A stretch of 64,000 nt of DNA from Mycolicibacterium baixiangningiae (GTDB lineage Bacteria > Actinomycetota > Actinomycetes > Mycobacteriales > Mycobacteriaceae), in NCBI RefSeq assembly GCF_016313185.1, contig NZ_CP066218.1, forward strand, positions 4,774,001-4,838,000, read 5' to 3'. Each line of letters begins with the position of its first letter. Positions within the stretch are counted from its first letter, which is position 1. The translations under genes were made by a program, and so were the position numbers. Shown here piece after piece: positions 50,569-60,148 of the stretch. The notes below the pieces were generated by a model. It saw nothing but the letters and a program-made list of their open reading frames with translations. It made no database searches and was not told the DNA's origin.

Positions 50569-51603
50569 CTATTGCTGTCCTGTCACCAGTTGCCACAGGT
50601 CCTGCCCGCTCGCGAGCTCACCGAGACGCTGATGCCAGTACCGTTCGTTTCCATACTCTTCACGCCACGCCCACAGCCGGGTCGTCAGGGCACCCAGCAC
50701 ATGCTCCTGGGTGAACCCGATGGCGCCGTGGGCCTGATGGGCGGCGGCGGTGACCGGGCGCGACAGGATGGCGGTCTCGGCCTTCGCCGCGGCCACCAAC
50801 ATCTCCGCGGAGTCCGCACCGTCGAGCATCGCCATCGTGGCCGCGGTGGCCGCCGTCTGCATCGCCGTGGCATCGGCCGCCATTTTCGCGACGGAATGCT
50901 GAACAACCTGGAACTTCATCAGTGGCCGCCCGAACTGCACGCGCTCGGAGACGTACTGCGCCGTCTGATCCACGATGGACGCGGCGGCGCCTGCCGACGA
51001 CACGGCGCGGGCGAGGGCGCCACGCAGCTCCCACGCCGCCACCTCGGACTCCGTCACGTCAGCGGACGCGACCGGTGTCACCTGCTGCAACGTCACCAGA
51101 TCACGCGGCTCGCCGGCGAGGTTCTCGCCCGGGGCAACGCTGACTCCGTTGGCGCCCAACGAGATCAGGTGCAGGCTCGGCTGGGCTCCCGTGGCGAGCA
51201 GCACCAGGGATTCGCAATCGCGCGCGAACGCCACGCGTTCGACCTGCCCGCTGAGCGCGCCGGCGTCGATGGTCACCGCGCTTCGCGCCGCCGTGAACGG
51301 ACCACTCGGCAGATCGAGCCCCGCCTGCCCGAGGGCGGGGGCGGCGATGAACGCCGCCTCGGCGAAGGGGATGCGCACTGTGGTGAGTTCGGCCAGAACG
51401 GTCGCGGCGTCGAGGAGATCACCGCCGGATCCACCGATGGCCTCCGGAGCGCAAAGCCCAATGAAGCCAAGCTTTTCCAGCTCGTCCCAGAGTCCGCGAT
51501 CCAGCGACGGGTTCGGATGGGCATCAATGGCGAGGTGCGTCGCGGACACGCCCCGAGCGGTGTCGCGAAGGTCGTCGAGATGTTCGTGCGCATCCACGGT
51601 CAT
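50569..51603 (-). CDS. Acyl-CoA dehydrogenase, short subunit of a FadE pair
   Basis: A 344-residue ACAD-fold protein with reduced conservation: KLGFIGLCAPEAIGGSGGD at the N terminus, QFGRPLMKFQVVQHSVAKMA, and HGAIGFTQEHVLGALTTRLW in the C-terminal helices. ATG 51603 overlaps the stop of the other FadE gene. Such coupled long/short pairs form alpha2-beta2 dehydrogenases in steroid side-chain and similar degradation in actinobacteria. This subunit probably lacks part of the active site. Confidence 0.88.
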   Translation of the reverse strand: MTVDAHEHLDDLRDTARGVSATHLAIDAHPNPSLDRGLWDELEKLGFIGLCAPEAIGGSGGDLLDAATVLAELTTVRIPFAEAAFIAAPALGQAGLDLPSGPFTAARSAVTIDAGALSGQVERVAFARDCESLVLLATGAQPSLHLISLGANGVSVAPGENLAGEPRDLVTLQQVTPVASADVTESEVAAWELRGALARAVSSAGAAASIVDQTAQYVSERVQFGRPLMKFQVVQHSVAKMAADATAMQTAATAATMAMLDGADSAEMLVAAAKAETAILSRPVTAAAHQAHGAIGFTQEHVLGALTTRLWAWREEYGNERYWHQRLGELASGQDLWQLVTGQQ

Positions 51604-52733
51604 GCCAGTCCCTTTGCGACGATCGAGCGGAGAACTTCATTGGTGCCACCACGGAGGGTGAAGGCCGGGGTGTGCCGGACGCCGTCGACGAGCAGGGTGT
51701 CGAACGGCATCGTTCCGCTGCCGGGCTCGATCATCGCCATGCGGCGGATCGTCTCGACGAGATCACCTTCGAAGGTCGTGCCGAGGTCCTTGACCAGGGC
51801 CGCCTCGATGGCGGGCTGCTTGCCTGCGGTGAGCTGACGCGCCACCCCGAGCGACATCTGCCGCAGCACGATCAACCGCGACAGGAGCCGGCCCAGTTCC
51901 AGCTGCGCCGGGGCGTCGTCGGCGTCGACCTCGCGGCCCCACGCCGCCAGCAGCGGGAATGGGCTGAGCAGGCGTTCGGGGCCGGAGCGCTCGTTGGCGA
52001 GTTCGCCGGTCACCTGACGCCACCCCGCGCCGCGGGTGCCCAGCAGCGCATCGGCCTCGAAGACGGCATCGTCGAAGACGACCTCGTTGAAGTGGTGCTC
52101 ACCGTCGATCGTGATGATCGGGTTGACCGCCACGCCGGGGTTGGGCAGGTCCACCACGAACTGGGACAGGCCCTGTTGGCGTTCGCCCTCGTCGGTGCGG
52201 GCGAGCACGATCATGTTGGTGGCGATGTGCGCCGACGTCGTCCACAGTTTGGTGCCGCTGATGCGCCAGCGGTCACCGTCGGGGGTTGCGCGGGTGCGGA
52301 CGGATGCCAGATCGGAACCGGAGTCGGGCTCGCTCATGCCGATGGCGAAGAAGCGTTCGGCGCGCGCGATACCGGGGAGGTATTTCTGCTTCTGTTCCTC
52401 GGTGCCGTGGCGCAGGATCGACGGCGCCATCTGGCGATCGGCGATCCAGTGCGCGGCGACCGGTGCGCCATGGGCGAGCACTTCCTCGGTGACCACGAAA
52501 CGCTCGAGCGCAGTGCGGCCGTGTCCGCCGTACTCCTTGGGGATCGTCATGCCGATCCAGCCGTGCTCGGCGAGCCGGCGGCTGAAGTCGGTGTCGATGC
52601 TGGACTGCCACGCATCGGCTTTGGGGACGAAGTCACCGTTGCGGATGGACTCGCGCAGGAAAGTCCGGACCTCGGCACGCAGCTCTCGCAGCTCAGCCGT
52701 CTCCACGGATGCGGGCACCAAAGTCGTTCGCAT
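51600..52733 (-). CDS. Acyl-CoA dehydrogenase, long subunit of a FadE pair
   Basis: A 377-residue ACAD. MTIPKEYGGHGRTALERFVV, MSEPDSGSDLASVRTRA (FAD/substrate), and LRGGTNEVLRSIVAKGLA at the C terminus are conserved. ATG 52733 preceded by AGAGGAA; the upstream 37-codon extension is Arg/Ser/Pro-rich and rejected. First gene of the set FadE-FadE-EchA. Confidence 0.92.
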   Translation of the reverse strand: MRTTLVPASVETAELRELRAEVRTFLRESIRNGDFVPKADAWQSSIDTDFSRRLAEHGWIGMTIPKEYGGHGRTALERFVVTEEVLAHGAPVAAHWIADRQMAPSILRHGTEEQKQKYLPGIARAERFFAIGMSEPDSGSDLASVRTRATPDGDRWRISGTKLWTTSAHIATNMIVLARTDEGERQQGLSQFVVDLPNPGVAVNPIITIDGEHHFNEVVFDDAVFEADALLGTRGAGWRQVTGELANERSGPERLLSPFPLLAAWGREVDADDAPAQLELGRLLSRLIVLRQMSLGVARQLTAGKQPAIEAALVKDLGTTFEGDLVETIRRMAMIEPGSGTMPFDTLLVDGVRHTPAFTLRGGTNEVLRSIVAKGLA

Positions 52734-53097
52734 GGAAATTCCTCTCTGCCACGGTGATCGCAGGCGGCGAGCCGAGCTCCCGGGCGAGGTCTCCCGTCGA
52801 CGTTCGGGACTCGTCGGTCCGGAGCCGGGGCCCACCGTTTTCACCTACGTATCGCCCGGTATGCACTCAACACAGCTCTAGCACTGCCTGCGTCAAGACT
52901 CCGAGCGCGGGCGGAACATCGGGCAAAGATAGGCGCTATCCCCCTGCGAAACAATGCCCGTGTCCCATACAACGGCACCGGTCCCCCGGTGAGCACGGCG
53001 GCGCTGCGCCCCTCGACTGTGCGGTTTCATACGCGACACTCCGGTCATGGCGTACGAGACCGCACACTCGGCGCACCTAGCGGTTCGACAGGCCCCG
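52734..53097. other. Gap between the FadE pair and fdhF-like gene
   Basis: No gene is supported in these 364 bases. It must contain the minus-strand promoter for the FadE pair; I see no clear KstR- or KstR2-type operator. The right part holds a palindromic repeat (separate entry). Confidence 0.6.
53014..53070. repeat. Intergenic imperfect palindrome, family C copy 1
   Basis: Arms of 21 bases (53014-53034 and 53050-53070) pair at 18 positions. Core GTGCGGTTTCATACG. A second element with the same core lies at 61037-61097. It sits 28 bases past the fdhF-like stop. Confidence 0.7.
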
Positions 53098-55431
53098 TCA
53101 GGAGCGGCGTTCGAGACGGATGACGACGGCCTTGGACACCGGAGTGTTGGACCGGTCGGCGACCGAGTCGAGTGGCACGAGCGGATTGGTTTCTGGGTAA
53201 TACGCGGCGGCGTTGCCGACAGGCGTCTGGTACTCCACTACGACGAAGTCCTCGGCGCGGCGTTCCTGCAGCCTTCCCTCGGAGTCGGTGAACTCCGACA
53301 CCAGGTCAACGCGGTCACCCGCGGTCAACCCGAATCGGGCGATGTCGGCCCGATTGCAGAACACCACCCGCCTGCCCCCCTTCACACCGCGGTAACGGTC
53401 GTCGAGGCCGTAGATCGTGGTGTTGTACTGGTCGTGGCTGCGCAGGGTCTGCAGGATGAGCCGCCCCTGCGGCACCGACACCCACTGCAGCGGACTCACG
53501 GTGAAGTTGGCTTTGCCTGTGCTGGTGCGGAATTCACGCCGATCCCGCGGAGGATGCGGCAGCTGGAACCCGTCGGGCCGGCGGACTCTGGCGTTGTAGT
53601 CGGCACAACCCGGCACGACCGCGGCGATGGCGTCCCGAATGGTGTCGTAGTCGGAGGTGAACGACGCCCAGGGCACCTGGTGATCCGGACCGAACAACGC
53701 GCGCGCCAGCCCACACACGATCGCGACCTCGCTACGCACCTCAACAGACGGTGGACGCAGGCTGCCCCGGGAGAGGTGCACCATCGACATGGAATCCTCG
53801 ACGGACACGACCTGCTTACGCCCGTTCTGGACGTCGCGGTCGGTGCGGCCCAGCGACGGCAGGATCAGCGCTGTGCGTCCGTGCACGACGTGGCTACGAT
53901 TCAATTTGGTCGAAACCTGCACTGTCAAAGCGCAATTGCGCAGCGCCGCCTCGGTCACCGCGGTGTCGGGGCTGGCGGCCACGAAGTTCCCACCCATTCC
54001 CACGAAGGCCTTGACACGCCCGTCCCGCATCGCACGGATGGCGTCCACGGTGTCGAAGCCGTGTTCCCGAGGACTGACGATTCCGAAGCGGGCGTCCAGC
54101 GCGGCCAGGAAGGACTCGGGCATCTTCTCCCAGATGCCCATCGTGCGGTCCCCCTGCACGTTGGAGTGGCCCCGCACGGGGCACAGACCGGCTCCGGGCT
54201 TCCCGACCATGCCGCGCATCAACAGCACGTTGACGACCTCGGAGATCGTGGCCACCGCATGCCGGTGCTGGGTCAGACCCATCGCCCAGCACGCGATGGT
54301 GCGCTGGGAGCTCACCATCATGTCAGCCACGCGCTGCAGCTGCGCGGCGTCGATGCCGGTGGCCTCGTACACCGCCTCCAGGTCCACTGCGCGGGCATGG
54401 GCCTCGTACTCCGCGAAATTCGCGCAGTGGGCGGCGATGAAATCCCGGTCTACGACCGTGCCCGGTGCGCGGTCGTCAGCCTCGAGCAACAGACGGCCGA
54501 GCCCCGCGAACAACGCCATGTCACCGCCGAGACGGATCTGCACGAACTCGTCGGCGATCGAAACCCCGTGACCGACAACGCCGTGGACCTTCTTCGGATC
54601 CTTGAACCGGAGAAGCCCAGCCTCCGGCAGCGGGTTGACGGCGATGATCTTGGCGCCGTTCTCCTTGGCCTTCTCCAGAACCGACAGCATCCGTGGATGG
54701 TTCGTCCCGGGATTCTGGCCGGCGACGATGATCAGGTCGGCCTGGGTGAGATCGTCGACGGTGACCGAACCCTTGCCGATTCCGATCGTGTCCACCAGCG
54801 CCGTGCCCGACGACTCGTGGCACATGTTGGAGCAGTCCGGCAGATTGTTGGTGCCGAAGCTGCGCACCAGCAACTGGTAGAGGAACGCCGCCTCGTTGCT
54901 GGTACGCCCGGAGGTGTAGAACGCCGCCTCGTGCGGGCTGCCGAGCGAGCGCAGGTGGGTGGCGATCAGATCGAAGGCGTCGTCCCAGTCGATGGGCTGG
55001 TAGTGCTGTTCCCCGGGGCGCAGCACCATCGGATGCGTGAGCCGGCCCTGCTGACTCAGCCAGTACTCCGAACGGCCGCCGAGGTCGGCGACCGAGTGGC
55101 GCGCGAAGAACTCCGGCGTGACGACGCGCTTGGTCGCCTCCTCGGCGACCGCCTTCGCGCCGTTCTCACAGAACTCGGCCGGCTTGCGGCCGCCGTGCTC
55201 TTCGGGCCATGCGCAGCCCGGACAGTCGAAACCCTTGCGCTGGTTCAGTCGGAGTAGCGATGCGGCCGTGCGCATCGGGCCCATCGAGGCGATGTCACGC
55301 TGCAGAGCCACCCCCACCGCTTTCAGACCGGCGGCCTCGTGCTTGCGCTCGCTGATAACGACGGCACCCTCGTCGTACTCGGCGTCGACGTCGCGGGAGC
55401 TGTTTCGGCTCCAGGGCAGGGAGATGCGCAT
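53098..55431 (-). CDS. FdhF/YdeP-type molybdopterin oxidoreductase
   Basis: A 777-residue molybdopterin enzyme from ATG 55431. The N terminus has CPGCAWPE (Cx2C), the central SNMCHESSG lies at the molybdenum site, and the C-terminal domain is the dinucleotide-binding fold. The architecture matches the YdeP/FdhF 'alpha subunit' group, which includes M. tuberculosis fdhF (formate dehydrogenase-like). Formate oxidation is plausible given the formaldehyde dehydrogenase just upstream, but enzymes of this group are poorly characterised. Confidence 0.85.
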   Translation of the reverse strand: MRISLPWSRNSSRDVDAEYDEGAVVISERKHEAAGLKAVGVALQRDIASMGPMRTAASLLRLNQRKGFDCPGCAWPEEHGGRKPAEFCENGAKAVAEEATKRVVTPEFFARHSVADLGGRSEYWLSQQGRLTHPMVLRPGEQHYQPIDWDDAFDLIATHLRSLGSPHEAAFYTSGRTSNEAAFLYQLLVRSFGTNNLPDCSNMCHESSGTALVDTIGIGKGSVTVDDLTQADLIIVAGQNPGTNHPRMLSVLEKAKENGAKIIAVNPLPEAGLLRFKDPKKVHGVVGHGVSIADEFVQIRLGGDMALFAGLGRLLLEADDRAPGTVVDRDFIAAHCANFAEYEAHARAVDLEAVYEATGIDAAQLQRVADMMVSSQRTIACWAMGLTQHRHAVATISEVVNVLLMRGMVGKPGAGLCPVRGHSNVQGDRTMGIWEKMPESFLAALDARFGIVSPREHGFDTVDAIRAMRDGRVKAFVGMGGNFVAASPDTAVTEAALRNCALTVQVSTKLNRSHVVHGRTALILPSLGRTDRDVQNGRKQVVSVEDSMSMVHLSRGSLRPPSVEVRSEVAIVCGLARALFGPDHQVPWASFTSDYDTIRDAIAAVVPGCADYNARVRRPDGFQLPHPPRDRREFRTSTGKANFTVSPLQWVSVPQGRLILQTLRSHDQYNTTIYGLDDRYRGVKGGRRVVFCNRADIARFGLTAGDRVDLVSEFTDSEGRLQERRAEDFVVVEYQTPVGNAAAYYPETNPLVPLDSVADRSNTPVSKAVVIRLERRS

Positions 55432-55532
55432 TCTTGTCCTTCGATCGATGCCGGCCGTCCCCAAAAGCGGAAGCGGGCCCCGTGCATCCTAGTGCACGGC
55501 CATCGACACGCCGCCCGCTGCACCGGGTACCG

Positions 55533-55565
55533 AAAAAAGCACGGCCCCGGCGCATTTCGCGGGTG
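55533..55565 (-). terminator. Possible terminator between the MBL and fdhF-like genes
   Basis: Immediately after the MBL gene stop, the minus strand can form a G/C stem of about six pairs with one bulge (CCCGCG with CGCCGGG), followed by TTTTTT (plus 55533-55538). The T run is unusual for this genome. It could separate fdhF from the upstream genes or attenuate read-through. Confidence 0.4.
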
Positions 55566-56195
55566 TCAGTGGCCGCGGGTGACCCAGTCGTCGTAGTGGA
55601 CGATTTCGTCGCCGATGGTGGTGGTGTCGCCGTGGCCGGTGTAGACGGTGGTGTCGGCGGGCAGGGTGCCCAGGCGGCCGGAGATGGAGTCCAAGATGGT
55701 GGGGAAGTCGGAGTAGGAGCGCCCGGTGGCGCCGGGTCCGCCGTGGAACAGGGTGTCTCCGGAGAACACCGCACCCAACTCGGGGGCGTACCAGCACACC
55801 GAGCCCGGGGAGTGTCCTGGGGTGTGCAGGGCGCGTAGTTCGATGCCGCCGGCGCGCAGGATGGCGCCGTCCTCGACGGTGCGGAATTCTTTGTCGGGGT
55901 GGGTCATCTGCCACAACATGTCATCGCCCGGGTGCAGCAGCACCGGGGCGTCGAGGGCGGCGCCGAGTTCGGGAGCCACGGTGATGTGGTCGTTGTGGCC
56001 GTGGGTGCAGATCACCGCGGCGACGTGGCGGCCCCCGACGGCCATCACGATCGGGGCGGCGTCGTGGGCGGCGTCGAACACGATCACCTCGTCGTCGTCG
56101 CCGACGATCCAGATGTTGTTGTCGACCTCCCAGGAGCCGCCGTCGAGGGCGAACACCCCGTGGGTGACGACCCGCTCGATATTGCTGCCGGTCAC
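55566..56195 (-). CDS. MBL-fold hydrolase, mscR partner (Rv2260-like)
   Basis: A 209-residue metallo-beta-lactamase-fold protein. CTHGHNDH is the HxHxDH metal motif, and [17 protein letters not shown] and [14 protein letters not shown] supply the remaining ligands. Its ATG overlaps the mscR stop (ATGA), as in M. tuberculosis Rv2259-Rv2260. A likely role is hydrolysis of the S-formylmycothiol thioester formed by the dehydrogenase (inference). Confidence 0.88.
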   Translation of the reverse strand: MTGSNIERVVTHGVFALDGGSWEVDNNIWIVGDDDEVIVFDAAHDAAPIVMAVGGRHVAAVICTHGHNDHITVAPELGAALDAPVLLHPGDDMLWQMTHPDKEFRTVEDGAILRAGGIELRALHTPGHSPGSVCWYAPELGAVFSGDTLFHGGPGATGRSYSDFPTILDSISGRLGTLPADTTVYTGHGDTTTIGDEIVHYDDWVTRGH

Positions 56196-57274
56196 AGGAT
56201 CACCACCGAGCGCAGGACCTCACCGGCGTGCATCTTGTGGAAAGCGTCCTCGATCCCGTCCAGGCCGATGCGTTCGGAGACGAACCGCTCCAACGGCAGC
56301 CGGCCCTGCCGGTAGAGGCTGATCAGGGTGGGGAAGTCGCGTTCGGGCAGACAATCGCCATACCACGACGATTTGAGGGAGCCGCCGCGGGAGAAGAAAT
56401 CCACCAACGGCATCTGCAACTGCATGTCGGGGGTGGGGACACCGACCAGCACGACGGTGCCGGCCAGATCGCGCGCGTAGAACGCCTGGGTCCAGGTTTC
56501 CGGACGCCCGACCGCGTCGATGACCACATCGGCGCCGAACCCGCCGGTCAGGTCCTGGATGGTTTCCACCACGTCGAGATCGCGCGCGTTGATGGTGTGG
56601 GTGGCGCCGAAGTCGCGCGCCCACTGCAGTTTCCGGTTATCGGTGTCCACGGCGATGATCGTCTTGGCCCCCACCAGCGCCGCGCCGGCGATCGCGGCGT
56701 CACCGACCCCACCACACCCGATCACCGCCACGGTGTCATCCCGCGTGACCGCACCGGTGTTGATCGCCGCCCCGATACCGGCCATCACCCCACACCCCAA
56801 CAGCCCCGCCACCGCCGGATCGGCCTCGGCATCGACCTTGGTGCACTGCCCTTCATGGACCAGGGTTTTGTCGGCGAACGCCCCGATCCCCAACGCCGGG
56901 GTCAGTTCGGTGCCGTCGGTCAACGTCATCGTCTGGGTGGCGTTGTGGGTGTCGAAACACAGATGCGGCCGGCCCCGTTTACACGCCCGGCACTGCCCAC
57001 ACACCGCCCGCCAGTTCAGGACCACGAAATCCCCCGGCGCCACATTCGTCACCCCGGCACCCACCGACTCCACCGTGCCCGCAGCCTCATGACCCAACAG
57101 GAACGGATACTCGTCATTGATCCCACCCTCGCGGTAGGTCAGATCCGTATGACACACCCCACACGCAATGACATCGACCACCACCTCACCCGGCCCCGGA
57201 TCCGGAATCACCACATCCACCACTTCCACCGGCTGACCCTTCGACCGGGAAATCACGCCCTTGACGGTTTGCAT
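56192..57274 (-). CDS. mscR: Mycothiol-dependent formaldehyde dehydrogenase / S-nitrosomycothiol reductase
   Basis: A 360-residue zinc alcohol dehydrogenase of the class III type. Catalytic zinc ligands are in [11 protein letters not shown] and [10 protein letters not shown]; the structural zinc site is [18 protein letters not shown] binding is at [19 protein letters not shown]. It oxidises the spontaneous formaldehyde-mycothiol adduct and also reduces S-nitrosomycothiol. ATG 57274; coupled to the MBL gene. Confidence 0.93.
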   Translation of the reverse strand: MQTVKGVISRSKGQPVEVVDVVIPDPGPGEVVVDVIACGVCHTDLTYREGGINDEYPFLLGHEAAGTVESVGAGVTNVAPGDFVVLNWRAVCGQCRACKRGRPHLCFDTHNATQTMTLTDGTELTPALGIGAFADKTLVHEGQCTKVDAEADPAVAGLLGCGVMAGIGAAINTGAVTRDDTVAVIGCGGVGDAAIAGAALVGAKTIIAVDTDNRKLQWARDFGATHTINARDLDVVETIQDLTGGFGADVVIDAVGRPETWTQAFYARDLAGTVVLVGVPTPDMQLQMPLVDFFSRGGSLKSSWYGDCLPERDFPTLISLYRQGRLPLERFVSERIGLDGIEDAFHKMHAGEVLRSVVIL

Positions 57275-57329
57275 GTGACTGATGTGCCTTTCTTCGACGG
57301 AAATGAACTGAAGTGATATGCGATGCGCG

Positions 57330-58526
57330 TCAGCGCATCTCGCCGGCTCCGACATACGGGAACGGCGTCTTGAGTGGATCGTTCTCCGCGAAGCGCGAAA
57401 GGCGGAAATCGCTTTCCGGGATTCGCGGATCAGAGCTCTTGCCGTCGACAAGGAGGTCGGCGACCAGGCGACCGACCGACGGCGCGATCTTGAATCCGTG
57501 GCCGGAGAAGCCCGCCGCGACGACGAGACCGTCGATGGGTGTCCGTGAAATGACCGGATTCCAGTCGGGTGTCACGTCATAGCACCCGGCGTAACTGCTC
57601 ACGATCCGCGCGTCGTGGAACAAGGGGAAACGGGTGCCGACCTTGTCCACGGTGAGCTCGATGAAGGCGTCATCGGCGCGGTTGAGGTAATAGTCGGGGT
57701 CAGCCGTCTCGAGCTGCTGGAAATCACTGTTCCCGAAGAGGATTTCGCCGCGCACGTCGGGGCGGACGTACTGCAGCGACACCAGGTCGGAGAAGACCGG
57801 CACTGCCCCGAGATCCATACCAGGGTCGATCATCACGATCTGTTCCCGATGAACCTCGATGGGGATGTCGATGCCGTATCGCGCCATGAACGGCCGCGTC
57901 CAGACACCGGTCGCCACGAGGACCTGCTGCGCGGCGATCGTCGCACCGTCGGCGAGTTGCACCCCAGTCACGCGATCGCCGTCGGCCGACGTCAAAAGGC
58001 CCGTCACAGGGGCACTCTGGCGCACCCGGATGCCGCCTCGACGTGCGGACGCCGCGAAAGCCTGCGCGGTCAGGTACGCATCGCCGTAACCGCCGCGCGC
58101 CTCCCAGGCGAACGCCGCGAACGGCTCCAGATCGGCAGTGGGCCAGAGTTCGGCGACCTCGTCCGCGCCGATCTCCTCGGTCTGCACGCCGACCGCTCGC
58201 TGCGCCGCGAGGCTGGCGCGCATGCTCCCGACATTGGGGGCACCGACACCGACCACGTAACCGGTCTGCCGGAAGCCGATGTCGGTACCGAAAACGTCCT
58301 CGGCCTGTTCGAAGACCTCGACGGACGAGGCCGCCATCGCAGCCAGCGAACTCACGCCGTAATGGCACCGGACGACGCCGGAGGATTTCCCGGTCATCCC
58401 CGATCCGATCGTGTCCTTGTCCAGGACAACGACATCGGTGACACCACGCTCGGCCAGTGCCCAAGCGGCGGCGGCGCCTTCGAGGCCACCGCCGATGATC
58501 ACGATTTCCGCTGTCTCCGCGTTCAT
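57330..58526 (-). CDS. FAD-dependent amine/amino acid oxidoreductase (DAO/sarcosine oxidase type)
   Basis: A 398-residue flavoprotein with FAD motif [20 protein letters not shown] at the N terminus and the DAO family C-terminal fingerprint [32 protein letters not shown] is the SRxxR-equivalent flavin contact. The closest types are sarcosine or N-methylamino acid oxidases/dehydrogenases, which release formaldehyde; that suits the mscR gene 56 bases downstream. Follows glnT-like gene by 12 bases. Confidence 0.88.
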   Translation of the reverse strand: MNAETAEIVIIGGGLEGAAAAWALAERGVTDVVVLDKDTIGSGMTGKSSGVVRCHYGVSSLAAMAASSVEVFEQAEDVFGTDIGFRQTGYVVGVGAPNVGSMRASLAAQRAVGVQTEEIGADEVAELWPTADLEPFAAFAWEARGGYGDAYLTAQAFAASARRGGIRVRQSAPVTGLLTSADGDRVTGVQLADGATIAAQQVLVATGVWTRPFMARYGIDIPIEVHREQIVMIDPGMDLGAVPVFSDLVSLQYVRPDVRGEILFGNSDFQQLETADPDYYLNRADDAFIELTVDKVGTRFPLFHDARIVSSYAGCYDVTPDWNPVISRTPIDGLVVAAGFSGHGFKIAPSVGRLVADLLVDGKSSDPRIPESDFRLSRFAENDPLKTPFPYVGAGEMR

Positions 58527-58538
58527 CTCGGACTCCTC

Positions 58539-59885
58539 TCAGAAGGCCGTCAGATAGTGGTCCAGCTCCCACGCCGAGATCTCGGCGTGGCACGCGAAGT
58601 ACTCATCGCGTTTGAGCTGGGCGAAGTACTCCGAGACCTTCTGCTGCTCCGGCCCCGCGTCCTTGAGCATCGCGGCGTTCAGAACCGCGGCGATCACCGG
58701 ATCGCCGTCCAGGGCGTCGATGGCATCCACCAGGGTTCGCGGCAGCGCCGCAATATGGCTCGGGCAGGTTCCCAGCTCGCCAGGGTCCAGGCTCCGCAGT
58801 ACGCCATCGAGGCCGGCGCCCAGGGCTGCCGCGGCGGCCAGATACGGATTGGCTGACCCGTCGCCGCCCCGGAGTTCGATGCGCTGATCGTCCGGTACGC
58901 GGATGTAGTGGGTGCGGTCGTTGCCTCCATAGGTCGGCAGGCGCGGCGCCCAGGACGCGCCAGAACTCGTCGCCACCGCTCCGGTGCGCTTGTAGGAGTT
59001 GACCGTCGGCGCGAGCACCGCCTGCAGGGCGCATGCGTGTTCGAGGATGCCGGCGAGGAAACTGTAGGCGGTCGGTGACAGCCCGAGACCGCGGGGGTCC
59101 GCGGCCTCGCCGGCAGGAAACACCGGAGCGCCGCCGGAAGTCAGCGACATGTGCAGGTGCAGACCGGATCCCGTGCGGTCGGCGAACGGCTTCGGCATGA
59201 ACGTCGCGATCATGTCTCGTTCGGCGGCCAGCATCGAGATCAGATAGCGCAGGGTGACCACCCGGTCCGCCGTCGTCAGCGCATCGGAGTACTCGAAGTT
59301 CTGCTCGAACTGGCCGTTGCCGTCTTCGTGGTCGTTGGCGTAGTTACCCCAACCGAGGCGATTCATGGCCGAGGACACCGCCGTCAGGTGCTCGTACATC
59401 CGCGTCAGACCGCGGGCGTCGTAGCACGGCTGCGCGGCCCGATCCTCCGCGTCCGCAGTGCGCAGCGCGCCGTCGGCGTCCTTCTTGAGCAGGAAGTACT
59501 CCACTTCGGCACCCACCCACACCTCGAAGCCGGCGTCCGCCGACCGGGCGAGCATCGCTTTGAGGATGTTGCGCGGGGCGAACGGCCACGGCTTGCCCAG
59601 CACATACGGGTCGCAGTGCACGACCGCCAAACCGTCCTTGATGAAGGGGACAGGCGTGAAGGACGCGACGTCGGGCATCGCGACCAGGTCGGGGTCCTTC
59701 GGCTCCTGCCCCATCGCACCGACGGCGTAGCCCGCGAACCCCGCCCCCTCGTTCATCAACTGTGTGATGGACTCGACCGGCACCAGTTTGGCGCAGGGCT
59801 TCCCCCGCAGGTCGACGAACAGGGCCAACACGAATTTCGTCCCGGCGGCGTGGCAAAGCTCCGCTAGGTCCTGGGTGTCTGTCAT
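58539..59885 (-). CDS. Type III glutamine synthetase / gamma-glutamylamide synthetase (GlnT-like)
   Basis: A 448-residue GS-superfamily enzyme from ATG 59885. Metal-binding segments are GAEVEYFLL, NGQFEQNFEYSD and GSGLHLHMSL; NSYKRTGA and IELRGGDGSANPYLAAAA also match. It lacks the adenylylation-loop tyrosine of GlnA. GlnT relatives attach glutamate to amines such as methylamine (gamma-glutamylmethylamide synthetase). First gene of the possible one-carbon operon. Confidence 0.85.
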   Translation of the reverse strand: MTDTQDLAELCHAAGTKFVLALFVDLRGKPCAKLVPVESITQLMNEGAGFAGYAVGAMGQEPKDPDLVAMPDVASFTPVPFIKDGLAVVHCDPYVLGKPWPFAPRNILKAMLARSADAGFEVWVGAEVEYFLLKKDADGALRTADAEDRAAQPCYDARGLTRMYEHLTAVSSAMNRLGWGNYANDHEDGNGQFEQNFEYSDALTTADRVVTLRYLISMLAAERDMIATFMPKPFADRTGSGLHLHMSLTSGGAPVFPAGEAADPRGLGLSPTAYSFLAGILEHACALQAVLAPTVNSYKRTGAVATSSGASWAPRLPTYGGNDRTHYIRVPDDQRIELRGGDGSANPYLAAAAALGAGLDGVLRSLDPGELGTCPSHIAALPRTLVDAIDALDGDPVIAAVLNAAMLKDAGPEQQKVSEYFAQLKRDEYFACHAEISAWELDHYLTAF

Positions 59886-59914
59886 GGGCGGCTCCGTCGG
59901 GGCGGTGGTTTTGT

Positions 59915-59976
59915 TTACTATCACGAAACTACGGCCACTTATGGTAGACCGTCTCACGTTTCGTGAATGTTTCGTC
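59915..59976. promoter_or_regulatory. Operator cluster upstream of the glnT-like gene
   Basis: CACGAAAC at 59922-59929 is mirrored by GTTTCGTG at 59958-59965, and a third half-site GTTTCGTC follows at 59969-59976. CACG-TTT-CGTG (59955-59965) is itself a palindrome. The first site abuts a minus-strand TAGTAA (59920-59915), a possible -10 for glnT. No regulator gene is adjacent. Confidence 0.5.
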
Positions 59977-60148
59977 AAGATGTCCCAATGTGACGTCTCG
60001 GCGGAAACGCCTGTGGGTCAACGCGACCCACCAAACGCAGCGGGGTGTAGCTCTAGGTCGGCACTGTTACCGTCCCAGATGATCGCCGCCGAACAGCGCG
60101 TCGGCCCATTTCGCGCCACCGCCGGCTCACGACATCCCTGGAGGCCTG
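59977..60148. other. Rest of the divergent gap before the enoyl-CoA hydratase gene
   Basis: No gene or strong structure seen. It should contain the plus-strand promoter of the enoyl-CoA hydratase gene. The ribosome binding site GGAGG lies before ATG 60149. Confidence 0.5.

Noticed and set aside
55489..55914. His/Arg/Pro-rich frame in the MBL gene
   Set aside because: It lies in the shadow of the well-supported MBL-fold gene and has no recognisable domain.
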